A stretch of 39,626 nt of DNA from Candidatus Levyibacteriota bacterium (GTDB lineage: Bacteria; Patescibacteriota; Microgenomatia; Levybacterales; UBA12049): assembly GCA_016188975.1 (NCBI GenBank), contig JACPGQ010000031.1:1-39626 (forward strand), written 5' to 3'. This document shows, in pieces, positions 23,823 through 32,365 of the stretch (within the stretch, counting starts at the first letter, position 1; the number at the start of each line of letters is the position of its first letter). Position numbers and translations under genes: made by a program. The notes beneath the pieces were generated by a model. That model searched no databases. It was not told the origin of the DNA and worked only from the letters and a program-made list of their open reading frames with translations.

Positions 23823-25310
23823 ATGCCGAAAATTGAAACCCACCCTGGAGAAAGTAGTGTAATTGAGCAGACAGCCAAATCCCTTGAGCAACAAGTGGCA
23901 GGGAAAGTGTTAGTGCAATTCGATAGATTTGGCCAAGCGATGAGAAATACATATTCTCTCAAGGAATTCGGATTCCTTGTTCCAGACCTTGCAGTTTGTC
24001 ACTATGATACATGGTACCCCGACGGAGAGGGGGCCGGAACCACGCAGGTTTTTTCTCGAGAAAGATTAGAGAAACAAAGAACAAAACAAAGTGGAACCCT
24101 TTATGATCTGCCATTTGCAACACAGATAAGAAACTTCTTATCGGAAAATCCACGACTACCTCTTTTCAAAGTCTGGTTCTCTACCAGCGCAAGACAACAA
24201 CTGGCTCAGGAATTTGGGGCAGTTGTTTTATCTGTTTCCCCTGAAAAAAGAGACTACATTGAGGGAAAAACTAATCTTCCGCATATACTTGAAGCAGCCG
24301 GCGTTGACGAAAGGTGCAGACTATCCAGCTTCTCTTTTCCCGACGCTTCGGCTGTGCCAAGCTACGAAGAGATAAGGGGTGTATTCGGCGACATGCTTGT
24401 TATCCAAGGTAAATCCATAGGTGGAGATGGGACAAAAATAGTCAGGGATAGAGGTGAACTTGATGAAGCAAAACAGACATTAACAGGCGCGATAAAAGTG
24501 ACTGAATACTTTCCTGGTTACTCATCAAATACTACCGTAGTAACAGTTCCAAATGACAGCGGTGATTGTAATGTCTATGTAGATCTCCCTTCTCATAAGC
24601 CAACAGGGATTGCCGAAGTTGGCGTCCATGAAACCTTAGGAGCTGGGAACGACTGGTCTCAAGCTTTCCCAGAAGAATTGCTGCAACAATTTGTTTCCTC
24701 TGTAGAGGCATTGGGGAATTATCTCTATCATGAGCATGGCCTGGTTGGGATTTGGGGCGTCGACTCCATTTGGTCAGATATGTGCGTCAAAATTAACGAG
24801 ATAAATTGCCGTTTGCAAGGTACGACTGAAGCATCTGCTGTAAATCAAATCTTAAGAGGATTCCCGCCTTTCATAGCACTGCATCTTCTGTCTTTTTTAG
24901 GCGGAGATACATCATTCCTTCCTTCACAATCTGCATTTAATAGAGAAACAGTACAATTAGCCTCAAGCGACCATCCTGCTCCTTACTACATCAAGATAAA
25001 AGCAAAATATGATTACCCCATTAAGCTAACCGACGTTGCGACTAAAAGTGGAAAATACGCCTTAGAGAACGGCGTATTGGTATTTGTAGAGGAAGCTGTT
25101 GCTGACACCGCTGCCCAATTAGAGAATAGCGAGGTTATCTTAGCTGATCTCCCTTTACCCGATAGTATTTGCCATCCAGACTCTGAGCTTTGTACTATTA
25201 CTGGAATTACAGAGCAAACAATTTTCGATGATGCTCGACATCTATCAGAAATAGGAGCTGTGCTCGTTGACGGAGTGTATAACAAATTTGAGCGGTATGA
25301 AGGGAGCTAA
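23823..25310 (+). CDS. ATP-grasp carboxylate-amine ligase
   Basis: A 495-residue protein with ATP-grasp features. The glycine-rich nucleotide loop is VIQGKSIGGDGTKIVRD, and the metal-binding ExNxR motif is E326-I-N328-C-R330 in VKINEINCRLQG. The N-terminal 180 residues look like a pre-ATP-grasp domain (QFDRFGQAMRNTY, YDTWYPDGEGAGT), and the C-terminal 100 residues form an extra domain. ATP-grasp ligases make an acyl phosphate from a carboxylate and join it to an amine, giving amides or peptides. With lysine and diamine enzymes beside it, an amide of lysine or a polyamine is a reasonable product, but no substrate motif is seen. Confidence 0.8.
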   Translation: MPKIETHPGESSVIEQTAKSLEQQVAGKVLVQFDRFGQAMRNTYSLKEFGFLVPDLAVCHYDTWYPDGEGAGTTQVFSRERLEKQRTKQSGTLYDLPFATQIRNFLSENPRLPLFKVWFSTSARQQLAQEFGAVVLSVSPEKRDYIEGKTNLPHILEAAGVDERCRLSSFSFPDASAVPSYEEIRGVFGDMLVIQGKSIGGDGTKIVRDRGELDEAKQTLTGAIKVTEYFPGYSSNTTVVTVPNDSGDCNVYVDLPSHKPTGIAEVGVHETLGAGNDWSQAFPEELLQQFVSSVEALGNYLYHEHGLVGIWGVDSIWSDMCVKINEINCRLQGTTEASAVNQILRGFPPFIALHLLSFLGGDTSFLPSQSAFNRETVQLASSDHPAPYYIKIKAKYDYPIKLTDVATKSGKYALENGVLVFVEEAVADTAAQLENSEVILADLPLPDSICHPDSELCTITGITEQTIFDDARHLSEIGAVLVDGVYNKFERYEGS

Positions 25311-25318
25311 GACGTTGC

Positions 25319-26182
25319 ATGAACCAGCATGAAAATTTGACCACGGAAATTGGCCCAGACGCAGATGTATATATCAACAGAGCCGCAACCCTATTGCCTC
25401 AGTTTCTCGATGTCGCAACGGACGTATTTAGAAGTGGATTTCAAAATAGACATATAGCAGTCTCTGAGAAATCGCCTCGAGATTTCGTAACAGAAGTTGA
25501 CAAAAAGATTGAGGGCTTATTTCTACAATGGGCTCAAGCGAACTTCCCTGATGCAAATGTGTTTGGTGAGGAAGATGGAATCTCGACGCAAAATACCGAA
25601 TCGGACTGGCTGTATGCAATAGATCCAGTTGACGCCACAACAAACTACATAAATGGAGATCCGGAGTGCTCAACTGTCGTATCTCTTCGCTATAAAGAAG
25701 ATCCTGTTCTAGCCGTATGCAGATTACCCATGAAGAATGAGGAATACGTCGCACGAAAAGGCCGGGGTGTCCAAAGGAACGGTGAGGTTATTACACCACC
25801 CATCCGCGAAGGAAGACTTGACAGGAATATCCTAATTATCCCTCGTTTTAAAACTTTGGGTCGAATGCAAAATGTTGTTGGAAATCTTTGGGATAAAGTG
25901 GGAGGAGTACACATGAAAATGTCTTGTATTGCAGAAGTCTGCGATGTCATTTCTGGAAAAGCAGGCCTCGGTGTTTGGCTTGGCATGGGACCGCAAGAAT
26001 GGCCAGCAGCCTATCTTTTTGCTGAAGAGAGTGGCTGTGAGATAGCAACACTTGAAAATAGGTCTGAAGCCTTCGACTATTCGGGGATGGGCAAAAGAAA
26101 CGTTATAATAGCAGGAAATAAATTGATTTTTGATCAAGCCAAAGATCATTTCGGACTGCCTGAGTCTTTTCCGCTACAATAA
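25319..26182 (+). CDS. Inositol monophosphatase-family protein with altered third metal site
   Basis: The 287-residue protein has the IMPase/CysQ/FBPase fold signatures: a Lys/Thr-Glu pair in DFVTEVDKKIE, the metal Glu pair in VFGEEDG, and DPVDATTNYINGDP, the DPxDGTxNF motif with Gly changed to Ala. The WDxAAG motif is degenerate: GPQEWPAAYLFAEESG lacks the expected Asp after Trp. Family enzymes remove phosphate from sugar- or nucleotide-phosphates with Mg2+. The altered third site may lower or change activity. It starts 8 bases after the ATP-grasp gene and overlaps the convergent M20 gene by 9 bases, so it belongs to that operon. Confidence 0.82.
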   Translation: MNQHENLTTEIGPDADVYINRAATLLPQFLDVATDVFRSGFQNRHIAVSEKSPRDFVTEVDKKIEGLFLQWAQANFPDANVFGEEDGISTQNTESDWLYAIDPVDATTNYINGDPECSTVVSLRYKEDPVLAVCRLPMKNEEYVARKGRGVQRNGEVITPPIREGRLDRNILIIPRFKTLGRMQNVVGNLWDKVGGVHMKMSCIAEVCDVISGKAGLGVWLGMGPQEWPAAYLFAEESGCEIATLENRSEAFDYSGMGKRNVIIAGNKLIFDQAKDHFGLPESFPLQ

Positions 26183-27298
26183 AGATTGTCCTTCCACATT
26201 TTGCAATAAATCAATAAACATAGCAGAAAGCGTTCGCAAAGAAGAGAGATTCACATATTCATTTTCAACATGTGCATTGCCTCCATCAGGTCCCCAGGTT
26301 AACACAGGAATACCCAAGGAAGCAATCACATTATCATCACCAACCGCGCTATAGGTATCATTGGTAAAACTTTTACCCGTGTGCTTGCGAATAATCTGCT
26401 TTATCAAGTTTTTGTGAGGAAAATCGTAAAATCTGTATGCTTTGAGATACGGTGTTTTTCGGGAAATCAAATTAATACTGACGTTTGCTATCTTCTTCAC
26501 AGCCGCGATAAATTTTTCTTCGTTGTCATTTTTATCTACATATACCTCAATTTGAATCGTTGCCGTGGATGGTGCTGTGATTCCAACACTTTCACTGAAA
26601 ACTCTTCGAATCATGGTGAGTGAATACTGCGATGTAAAGAATGGATGACTTGTGTCATGAAATTTTTTATGGAAAGCGGTAATAAATACAGCCAACTCCA
26701 ATACCGCATCCTTCCCATGCGCGTACTCGGCAACATGAGCTGCATCTGCATGCAAGTTGACTTCATACACACTTCGTCCTGGCCTTGACGTAGGAATATT
26801 ATTGATGCCCAAGCCAAAATTAGGCTCAGGTGAAATCACAAGCTCCACATCTGAAAAGAAATCCTTCCGTTTTTGAACTGCCAGCCATGCTCCTTCCGAA
26901 ATATTCTCTTCGTCAAATGGAAGCAGAACTTTAATGTACCCTGATGTATGTCGGACTGCTTGAAGAAAAGCTGCTATACCCCCTTTCATGTCATAAGCAC
27001 CCAATCCATATAACTTGTCGCCAACAATTTTTCCGGAAAGCGGCTTATACGTCCAAAGACGTTCATCTATGAGCGGAACCGTATCTTGATGGCCATAAAA
27101 CAAAATCGAGCGTTTCCCGCTACCTCTTGTTGCCAAGATATTGAATCTTTTTTTTGTATCCTTAGGATACTGAAACTCTACTTTAAAACCTAGATCCTTA
27201 AGCACATCTACCAGAAATATTCCGGCAGGAGATTCGTTAGGATAATCAGATCTAATGCCAACGAGTTTTTGAGTGAGTTTAGTAATAGTATCGATCAT
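26174..27298 (-). CDS. M20-family metallo-amidohydrolase (third copy)
   Basis: A 374-residue M20 enzyme with GHQDTVP, AYDMKGG, FDEENISEGA, SPEPNF (Glu as metal ligand) and GGNAHVENEYV (final His). The DEENIS[KE]GA stretch is shared with the enzyme at 15137, suggesting the two are paralogues, but the lid domain differs (RPGRSVYEVNLHADAAHVAE). The bond cleaved is unknown; N-acyl amino acid or amide hydrolysis is usual for this branch. It faces the ATP-grasp operon tail to tail with a 9-base overlap, and its upstream region has two hairpins. Confidence 0.87.
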   Translation of the reverse strand: MIDTITKLTQKLVGIRSDYPNESPAGIFLVDVLKDLGFKVEFQYPKDTKKRFNILATRGSGKRSILFYGHQDTVPLIDERLWTYKPLSGKIVGDKLYGLGAYDMKGGIAAFLQAVRHTSGYIKVLLPFDEENISEGAWLAVQKRKDFFSDVELVISPEPNFGLGINNIPTSRPGRSVYEVNLHADAAHVAEYAHGKDAVLELAVFITAFHKKFHDTSHPFFTSQYSLTMIRRVFSESVGITAPSTATIQIEVYVDKNDNEEKFIAAVKKIANVSINLISRKTPYLKAYRFYDFPHKNLIKQIIRKHTGKSFTNDTYSAVGDDNVIASLGIPVLTWGPDGGNAHVENEYVNLSSLRTLSAMFIDLLQNVEGQSLL

Positions 27299-27383
27299 AT
27301 TAAATACTTTTTAACACTTACAAGTGCAAACGCATAAACGTAATGAATCTCCGTAAAGAATATATCTTTCGATTAAAATAAAA

Positions 27384-27401
27384 ACCCCTCGCCTGAGGGG
27401 T
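27384..27401 (-). terminator. Terminator of the tdh-kbl-murB-unknown operon
   Basis: ACCCCTC-GCCT-GAGGGGT is a perfect 7-bp stem. Read on the minus strand it is followed by TTTTATTTTAATC, a good U-run, placing termination downstream of the gene at 27538. Between 27299 and 27537 the only other structure seen is the hairpin at 27420. Confidence 0.75.
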
Positions 27402-27419
27402 CCTTACAAACACAAAGGC

Positions 27420-27440
27420 AACCCCTACTTAGGAGAGGTT
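27420..27440 (+). terminator. Imperfect hairpin with T-run, possible plus-strand terminator
   Basis: AACC-CCTACTTAGG-AGAGGTT folds as inner CCTA/TAGG and outer AACC/GGTT with a bulge, followed by CTTTTTCTT. It could stop plus-strand read-through, or be part of a 3' structure for the minus-strand operon. Confidence 0.35.
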
Positions 27441-27537
27441 CTTTTTCTTGTTTAATGACGATTGTGCAATATTCATAGCGACAACATGGATTTTCTAACA
27501 ATTCATTTTGTTTGTCAAGAACCCAGCGCCTAGAGAA

Positions 27538-28563
27538 TTAGTGAGTCATCTCAATTGGCGTTAGCATTCTTCCCTTATTATTTTGTGGCACTTTTATTCT
27601 TTCCAAAATTTCACGCAACAGAAATTCCTCTGCCTGAACACGTGTAAGTGTTGTCTGCGAAAATAGTTCTGACATTTTTTCTCTTTTGTTCATACCCAGA
27701 AAAGTAAAAAGTCCGTCAATCATTCCCTCCGAAGTCACCATTTCAACACGTCGTTCATCCAGATATTTCTCTATCTTGCTTCCCCAAAACGATGCATACC
27801 AATCAAGTTCTTGCCCTAATTGCAGTACCTCTTCCACGAGCTTAGGGTCTGATTCATCGAATTTTTCATAGGCAGAACATCCGTTGTTAGGTACATCAAT
27901 CCGGTGTAATCCTACACTCTCAGGTGGAAAGAATAATGGAAGTGGTGAACTTTGAATATGGTCGTATGATTCATATTCTTCATTAGGATAAAGAAATTTG
28001 TTCCAACCAAAACCAGTCGTATATAGTACACCACCTCTTTGCAAATGTGATAATAGGAGTGCCCAATCTTGAGATGTTGGGAACGTTCGATGCAGAAGAA
28101 TAATAGGATATGTCCTCTCAGTTTGCACAAGAAATCCCCGCAGTGTATCTGGATGGAGAGTGTATTCCCGACTCTGATCTTGCCAATCTAATGTAACAGA
28201 TACTCTTTCGTTTCCCTCAGTTTCTATCTGAACATCGCTCCCAAGAAAATCGCCAAGAAATGAAACAGATCGCTGCAAATCAGAGAACGTCAAGGCTGAT
28301 CTTGATTGACTGTCAGTTTCTGCATTGCCATGTGCTTTATCAGCTGTAAAAAGGGTACCATATATCACATCGACTGCGTCGGTATGGTGCGCGGATGCCA
28401 TAGCGAGAGGGTGAACGAATTCTGAAGCCATACCTATATATAAGACTCTTCTGTTCTGAGAAAAAGCATGCTCAGTATATGCTCGAATCTCGCGATTGGC
28501 ATCAAGCTGACTCTGGAATTGTTGCCTTCTCGCTTTAATATCGTATGCTTGTTCTATTGCCAT
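27538..28563 (-). CDS. Unrecognised protein with Rossmann-like N-terminal half
   Basis: The 341-residue protein matches no family I can name. Residues 38-75 (RVLYIGMASEFVHPLAMASA then TDAVDVIYG) look like the first strand, loop and second strand of a Rossmann fold. A later segment (PIILLHRTFPTSQ, LQRGGVLYTTGFG) resembles strands 4-5 of a class I SAM-dependent methyltransferase, without a clear GxGxG loop. The C-terminal 90 residues are helical and charged. It lies 16 bases downstream of murB on the same strand and is followed by a strong terminator, so it is the last gene of the tdh operon. A methyltransferase-like or nucleotide-binding role is only a guess. Confidence 0.55.
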   Translation of the reverse strand: MAIEQAYDIKARRQQFQSQLDANREIRAYTEHAFSQNRRVLYIGMASEFVHPLAMASAHHTDAVDVIYGTLFTADKAHGNAETDSQSRSALTFSDLQRSVSFLGDFLGSDVQIETEGNERVSVTLDWQDQSREYTLHPDTLRGFLVQTERTYPIILLHRTFPTSQDWALLLSHLQRGGVLYTTGFGWNKFLYPNEEYESYDHIQSSPLPLFFPPESVGLHRIDVPNNGCSAYEKFDESDPKLVEEVLQLGQELDWYASFWGSKIEKYLDERRVEMVTSEGMIDGLFTFLGMNKREKMSELFSQTTLTRVQAEEFLLREILERIKVPQNNKGRMLTPIEMTH

Positions 28564-28579
28564 GAAAAAATAACATCAA

Positions 28580-29503
28580 CTAGTGCATTACAATCTCTGC
28601 TTCCAGCTCTGGGGAAAAACCAAAAGTATCTTTAAATTTCTTTTCTATCTCGTCAATGATCATTTTCACGTCAGAAGCTTTTGCATGGTCGACGTTGCAG
28701 ATGTAATTAGCATGTTTGTCTGTGATCTTTGCCCCACCGACTTGTGTTCCTGAAAAACCTAAACGTTTGATCACATAGCCCATCGACACTTTTCCATGCC
28801 AGTCATTTTTGACTTTTCCCTCAATATCTGGCCAGACGGATATAATTTTTTCAACGTACTTTTTTTCCCTGATATTCTTAAATACTGACCCGCAAGACGG
28901 ATACTCAATAGGGTGGTAACGTTTCCGATACTTTATCATCTCTTTGTACACTTGCTTTGCCGCCAAGACCTCATCCCGTGTCCCGCTTTCTAAATGGAAA
29001 AACCCCTTCAGCACAATAAGCTTGGGGTTTTGCTTGAAGATACTGTTTCTGTAGGAAAACTGGCACTCTTCATTCGTCATTTCCCGTGTTGTATACGAGT
29101 CTCGGAGTATCTCAACGACGCTTACCTTAACAAGCACATCTTCCATCTCCACACCAAACGCGCCTGCGTTGCCGCGTATCGCTCCGCCTATGGTACTTGG
29201 CAATCCGCCGAGATTTTCAAGACCTATGAGGTCATGCTCAAATGAGAACTGCATCAGATCATCAAGTGTCTGTCCGGCAAATGCCGTAATCAAACCATCA
29301 CTTGTCAGATGAATGTCCGTTTTTCGGGATGCTAGATTTGTCCCGAGTCCGATGATAAAATATCGCTGTATTTTATTCCGCTGAATAAATGAGATTGCTT
29401 CAAACACGTCATCAACAGTTGTTGCATCCAGAAGCCACCTGGCCTTCCCGCCTATTTTGTAGTACAAAATCCGTGAGAGAGGAACGTTGTTGTGAGTAAC
29501 CAT
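28580..29503 (-). CDS. murB: UDP-N-acetylenolpyruvoylglucosamine reductase
   Basis: FAD-dependent MurB reduces UDP-GlcNAc-enolpyruvate to UDP-MurNAc with NADPH in peptidoglycan synthesis. Diagnostic segments are NVPLSRILYYKIGG at the start, FIIGLGTNLA in the FAD site, LGGLPSTIGGAIRGNAGAFG, SYRNSIFK with the substrate Arg, YPSCGSVFKN with the proton-donor Ser, and a C-terminal Glu (ELEAEIVMH). I chose the ATG at 29503 rather than 29536 because homology begins just after it and it then lies 4 bases beyond the kbl stop. The upstream genes tdh and kbl are unusual operon partners for murB. Confidence 0.92.
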   Translation of the reverse strand: MVTHNNVPLSRILYYKIGGKARWLLDATTVDDVFEAISFIQRNKIQRYFIIGLGTNLASRKTDIHLTSDGLITAFAGQTLDDLMQFSFEHDLIGLENLGGLPSTIGGAIRGNAGAFGVEMEDVLVKVSVVEILRDSYTTREMTNEECQFSYRNSIFKQNPKLIVLKGFFHLESGTRDEVLAAKQVYKEMIKYRKRYHPIEYPSCGSVFKNIREKKYVEKIISVWPDIEGKVKNDWHGKVSMGYVIKRLGFSGTQVGGAKITDKHANYICNVDHAKASDVKMIIDEIEKKFKDTFGFSPELEAEIVMH

Positions 29504-29507
29504 GGGG

Positions 29508-30728
29508 TTATTGTAGCACGGACAACTCTTGGGCAACTTTGTGGAATACAGAGACTCCCTTATCGAGATCTTCTCTGTTATGCGCGGCCGAAGGCATGAC
29601 TCGAATACGAGCTCTTCCCTTCGGAACCATGGGGAATTTTATGGGAGTCGCGTACACTCCATTTTTTAGAAGTTGCTTACTAAATTCGATAGCGAGATCT
29701 TCTTCTCCAAGCATCACAGGTGTAATAGGCGTTTCGCTCACGCCACAGTCAAGCCCAAATGCAGCAAATTGTTCTTTTAAATAATCTCCATTCTCCCATA
29801 ACCTCTTTACTCGCTCATCTGATTCTTCAAGAATTTTTACTGCTTCTATAAGAGCAGCAGTATCTGGTATTGATAACCCATTTGAAAAAAGGAATTGTCG
29901 GGCATTTCTTCGATAATATTCAATAAGTTCCTTTTTTCCAGTGATAAATCCTCCCATGACACCAAATGCCTTTGATAATGTGCCGACCTCTATATCTACT
30001 CTTCCGTGGAGACCAAAATGGTCAACAATTCCCCGTCCATGATCTCCCAATACTCCTTCCCCATGAGCATCATCTACCATAGTGAGAGCTTGGAATTCCT
30101 CGGCAAGTTCTACTATTTCAGGTAATGGAGCAAGATCACCATCCATAGAAAACACTCCATCAGTGATGATTAAAATGATCGGAGGTTTTCCATCAGATCG
30201 AGGAGTTTTTCGTTCCCCAGCTGCCTCTTTCAGGTTACCTCTAAGCTCATCCATGTCGCGATGAGCGTAAATGTATTTTCTTTGAGGTTGTGCAACTCGT
30301 ACGGCATCGATAATGGATGCATGGTTTAGGGCGTCGGAAATCACTATGTCTTCTTTTCCGACAATAGTCTGGATAGCAGCCATATTTGCCATATAGCCGC
30401 CGGTAACTGCGAGTGCTCCTTCGGCATGCTTGAAAGCTGCTAAACGATCCTCAAGTTCCACATGGAGTACATTTGTTCCAGATAAGGCTCGAACAGAGCC
30501 TGTACCTACACCGTATTGCTCTATTGCTCGACTAGCAGCAAGCTTAAGCCTCTCATCATTTGCCAATCCTAAGTAATTGTTAGAGCAGAGATTAAGTTTC
30601 GGTTGGCCTTCTATAGTAAGATAAGCACCTTGACCTGATTCGACAATCGCCCGTGTCACAGGCGTTACAACTGCTTCTTGGATGCCGCTGTAGAATTGAG
30701 TAACGAAGTCTCCGCTTTCTCTTGCCAT
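29508..30728 (-). CDS. kbl: 2-amino-3-ketobutyrate CoA ligase / AONS-family enzyme
   Basis: A 406-residue alpha-oxoamine synthase-type PLP enzyme. Features are [31 protein letters not shown], the cofactor Asp in [10 protein letters not shown], the PLP lysine at about K253 in [13 protein letters not shown], and the C-terminal [23 protein letters not shown] cleaves 2-amino-3-ketobutyrate with CoA to glycine and acetyl-CoA. The family also includes BioF and ALA synthase. The tdh gene ending 3 bases upstream strongly favours KBL. Acetyl-CoA produced here could feed the GNAT enzymes encoded next door, which is inference. Confidence 0.9.
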   Translation of the reverse strand: MARESGDFVTQFYSGIQEAVVTPVTRAIVESGQGAYLTIEGQPKLNLCSNNYLGLANDERLKLAASRAIEQYGVGTGSVRALSGTNVLHVELEDRLAAFKHAEGALAVTGGYMANMAAIQTIVGKEDIVISDALNHASIIDAVRVAQPQRKYIYAHRDMDELRGNLKEAAGERKTPRSDGKPPIILIITDGVFSMDGDLAPLPEIVELAEEFQALTMVDDAHGEGVLGDHGRGIVDHFGLHGRVDIEVGTLSKAFGVMGGFITGKKELIEYYRRNARQFLFSNGLSIPDTAALIEAVKILEESDERVKRLWENGDYLKEQFAAFGLDCGVSETPITPVMLGEEDLAIEFSKQLLKNGVYATPIKFPMVPKGRARIRVMPSAAHNREDLDKGVSVFHKVAQELSVLQ

Positions 30729-30731
30729 AAG

Positions 30732-31751
30732 CTAAGGAACGAGCACTATTTTACCACATTCACCTGATTTCATCACATGCATTGCTTTTTCAAAGTCTTT
30801 CAGAGGAAATTTGTGAGTAATCATTTTCCGCAAATCAACTTTCTTATCTACCAATAATTTCGTTGTCTGTTTCCATGTCTTCCAAATCTCACGTCCAAAA
30901 ACTGATTTGATTGTCAATTCTTTATTAATCATATATTTTCCCCAATCAAGCGTAATTGATTCTTTAGGAATACCAAATGCAATAATAGTACCAGCGATTC
31001 TGACAGCTTCAAAGGCAACCTCGATCCCCATCCTGTTACCACTCATCTCCAACACCGCATCAAATTTGCCAAACTCATCCGGATCGAGAACATCAAGCAC
31101 TCGATCAAATCCCATTTTCTTTGCTAACTTCCTTCTGTACTCGCGCCTATTTAAGCCAACGACCTCTTTCGCCCCCATCGCTCTCGCAGCAGCGCCTGCG
31201 GCAAGACCAGTTGGACCAAGTCCCATGACAAGTACACGTTTTCCTTTCACCTGTGCCTTGGTCACAACATTGACGGCATTGCCGAGTGGCTCCTGCACGC
31301 TCATGGCTATCGTTGGGATCGACGGATCATTTCTCCACGTCGTATGGAGTGGAATAGTAGCGTACTCAGCAAATGCACCATTTCTCCCGATACCAAAAAG
31401 CTCCATGTTCTCACACACGTGATAATTTCTCTTTCGACATTGGAAGCAATTTCGACAAAAAATGTGCGTTTCGGAAGAGACAAGATCGCCTGGTTTTATT
31501 TTCGTACGTTTTTTCGTATTCACTTTTACCACCTCTCCTACAACCTCGTGGCCGATCACGATTGGCGGTTTGATGTGTCCCTGAGCCCAAGGAATCCAGT
31601 CATAGATTCCGACATCCGTACCACAGATTGAAGCATAGACGACTTTCACCAGTACTTCATCTTTTTTAGGTGTGGGAAGAGGAACTTTTTTTATGCTGAC
31701 ACCGGATTCTGGGTTTTCTTTGAGGACTGCAAGCATCAGCTGTTTGTTCAT
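30732..31751 (-). CDS. tdh: L-threonine 3-dehydrogenase, zinc MDR family
   Basis: A 339-residue medium-chain dehydrogenase. The catalytic zinc site is in SICGTDVGIYDW and IGHEVVGEV. The structural zinc lobe is CRNCFQCRKRNYHVC. The NAD-binding loop is VLVMGLGPTGLAAG. The C-terminal VFGREIWKTWKQTTKLL is typical of threonine dehydrogenase. It oxidises threonine to 2-amino-3-ketobutyrate, the substrate of the next gene product, so the pair forms a complete threonine-to-glycine plus acetyl-CoA route. It is the first gene of the tdh-kbl-murB-unknown operon. I saw no clear -10 at its start. Confidence 0.9.
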   Translation of the reverse strand: MNKQLMLAVLKENPESGVSIKKVPLPTPKKDEVLVKVVYASICGTDVGIYDWIPWAQGHIKPPIVIGHEVVGEVVKVNTKKRTKIKPGDLVSSETHIFCRNCFQCRKRNYHVCENMELFGIGRNGAFAEYATIPLHTTWRNDPSIPTIAMSVQEPLGNAVNVVTKAQVKGKRVLVMGLGPTGLAAGAAARAMGAKEVVGLNRREYRRKLAKKMGFDRVLDVLDPDEFGKFDAVLEMSGNRMGIEVAFEAVRIAGTIIAFGIPKESITLDWGKYMINKELTIKSVFGREIWKTWKQTTKLLVDKKVDLRKMITHKFPLKDFEKAMHVMKSGECGKIVLVP

Positions 31752-31810
31752 ATAGATCTAATCGCAAAAAAGAGGATGATCATTCGAAGGACAAAATGCG
31801 GCAGATTGGT

Positions 31811-32278
31811 TTATTGGACAGCAAGTACGGTGTAGACAATTTTCCCCGCAGGTGCTTCAACTGCAACTGTTTCTCCAACCTTCTTCCCAATAAGCGCCTT
31901 CCCGAGAGGTGAGGCATGGGAAATTTTTTTCGCTGTTGGATCTGCCTCAAATTCTCCAACCACAGTGTATTCTTCTTTTCTGCCGTCTACTTTAACAGTA
32001 ACTGTCGAGCCAAGACTGACCATTCTGTGAGAATGACTATTGCCTTGGATGAGCACAACTTCTTTCAGGAGCTCTTCAAGCTCATCGATTCTTCCATCGA
32101 TAAACGAGAGCTCTTCTCGAGCAGCAGTATACTCTGCATTCTCTGATAAATCACCCTGATCTCTCGCTGCTGAAACTCTCGAAACAACCTCAGGTCGTTT
32201 TATTTTTGTCAGTTCTTCGTATTCTCTTTTAAGATCAGAAAATCCGTCTTTCGTGAGATAAATTTTTTTCGCGTCCAT
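31811..32278 (-). CDS. greA: Transcription elongation factor GreA
   Basis: GreA inserts into the RNA polymerase secondary channel and stimulates cleavage of backtracked RNA. The N-terminal coiled coil (about residues 1-75) has YLTKDGFSDLKREYEEL and DQGDLSENAEYTAAREEL with the acidic tip. The C-terminal FKBP-like domain has VSLGSTVTVKVDG and SPLGKALIGKKVGE. At 155 residues it has normal length. I chose the ATG at 32278 (MDAKKIYLTKDG): the 47-codon extension available upstream is translated repeat DNA (the palindromes at 32301-32365) and not GreA sequence. Confidence 0.95.
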   Translation of the reverse strand: MDAKKIYLTKDGFSDLKREYEELTKIKRPEVVSRVSAARDQGDLSENAEYTAAREELSFIDGRIDELEELLKEVVLIQGNSHSHRMVSLGSTVTVKVDGRKEEYTVVGEFEADPTAKKISHASPLGKALIGKKVGETVAVEAPAGKIVYTVLAVQ

Positions 32279-32300
32279 ATAAACAATTCTTTCCTCTTTC

Positions 32301-32365
32301 CCCTCTCCCCACAAGGTGTGGGAGAGGGTCTGTCCCGATCCAATCGGGACAGGGGTGAGGGGAAG
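32301..32365. repeat. GC-rich double palindrome upstream of greA (family D)
   Basis: The first hairpin pairs CCTCTCCC with GGGAGAGG around ACAAGGTGT. The second is a perfect TGTCCCGAT-CCA-ATCGGGACA (32331-32351), followed by GGGGTGAGGGGAAG. CCCTCTCCC/GGGTGAGGG repeats of this type are dispersed in many genomes. It is far richer in GC than its surroundings, and sits where the greA leader would be. Confidence 0.7.

Noticed and set aside
15137-28563. Cluster as an integrated mobile element or prophage
   Set aside because: No integrase, transposase, phage gene, tRNA or flanking direct repeat is seen; all genes look metabolic.
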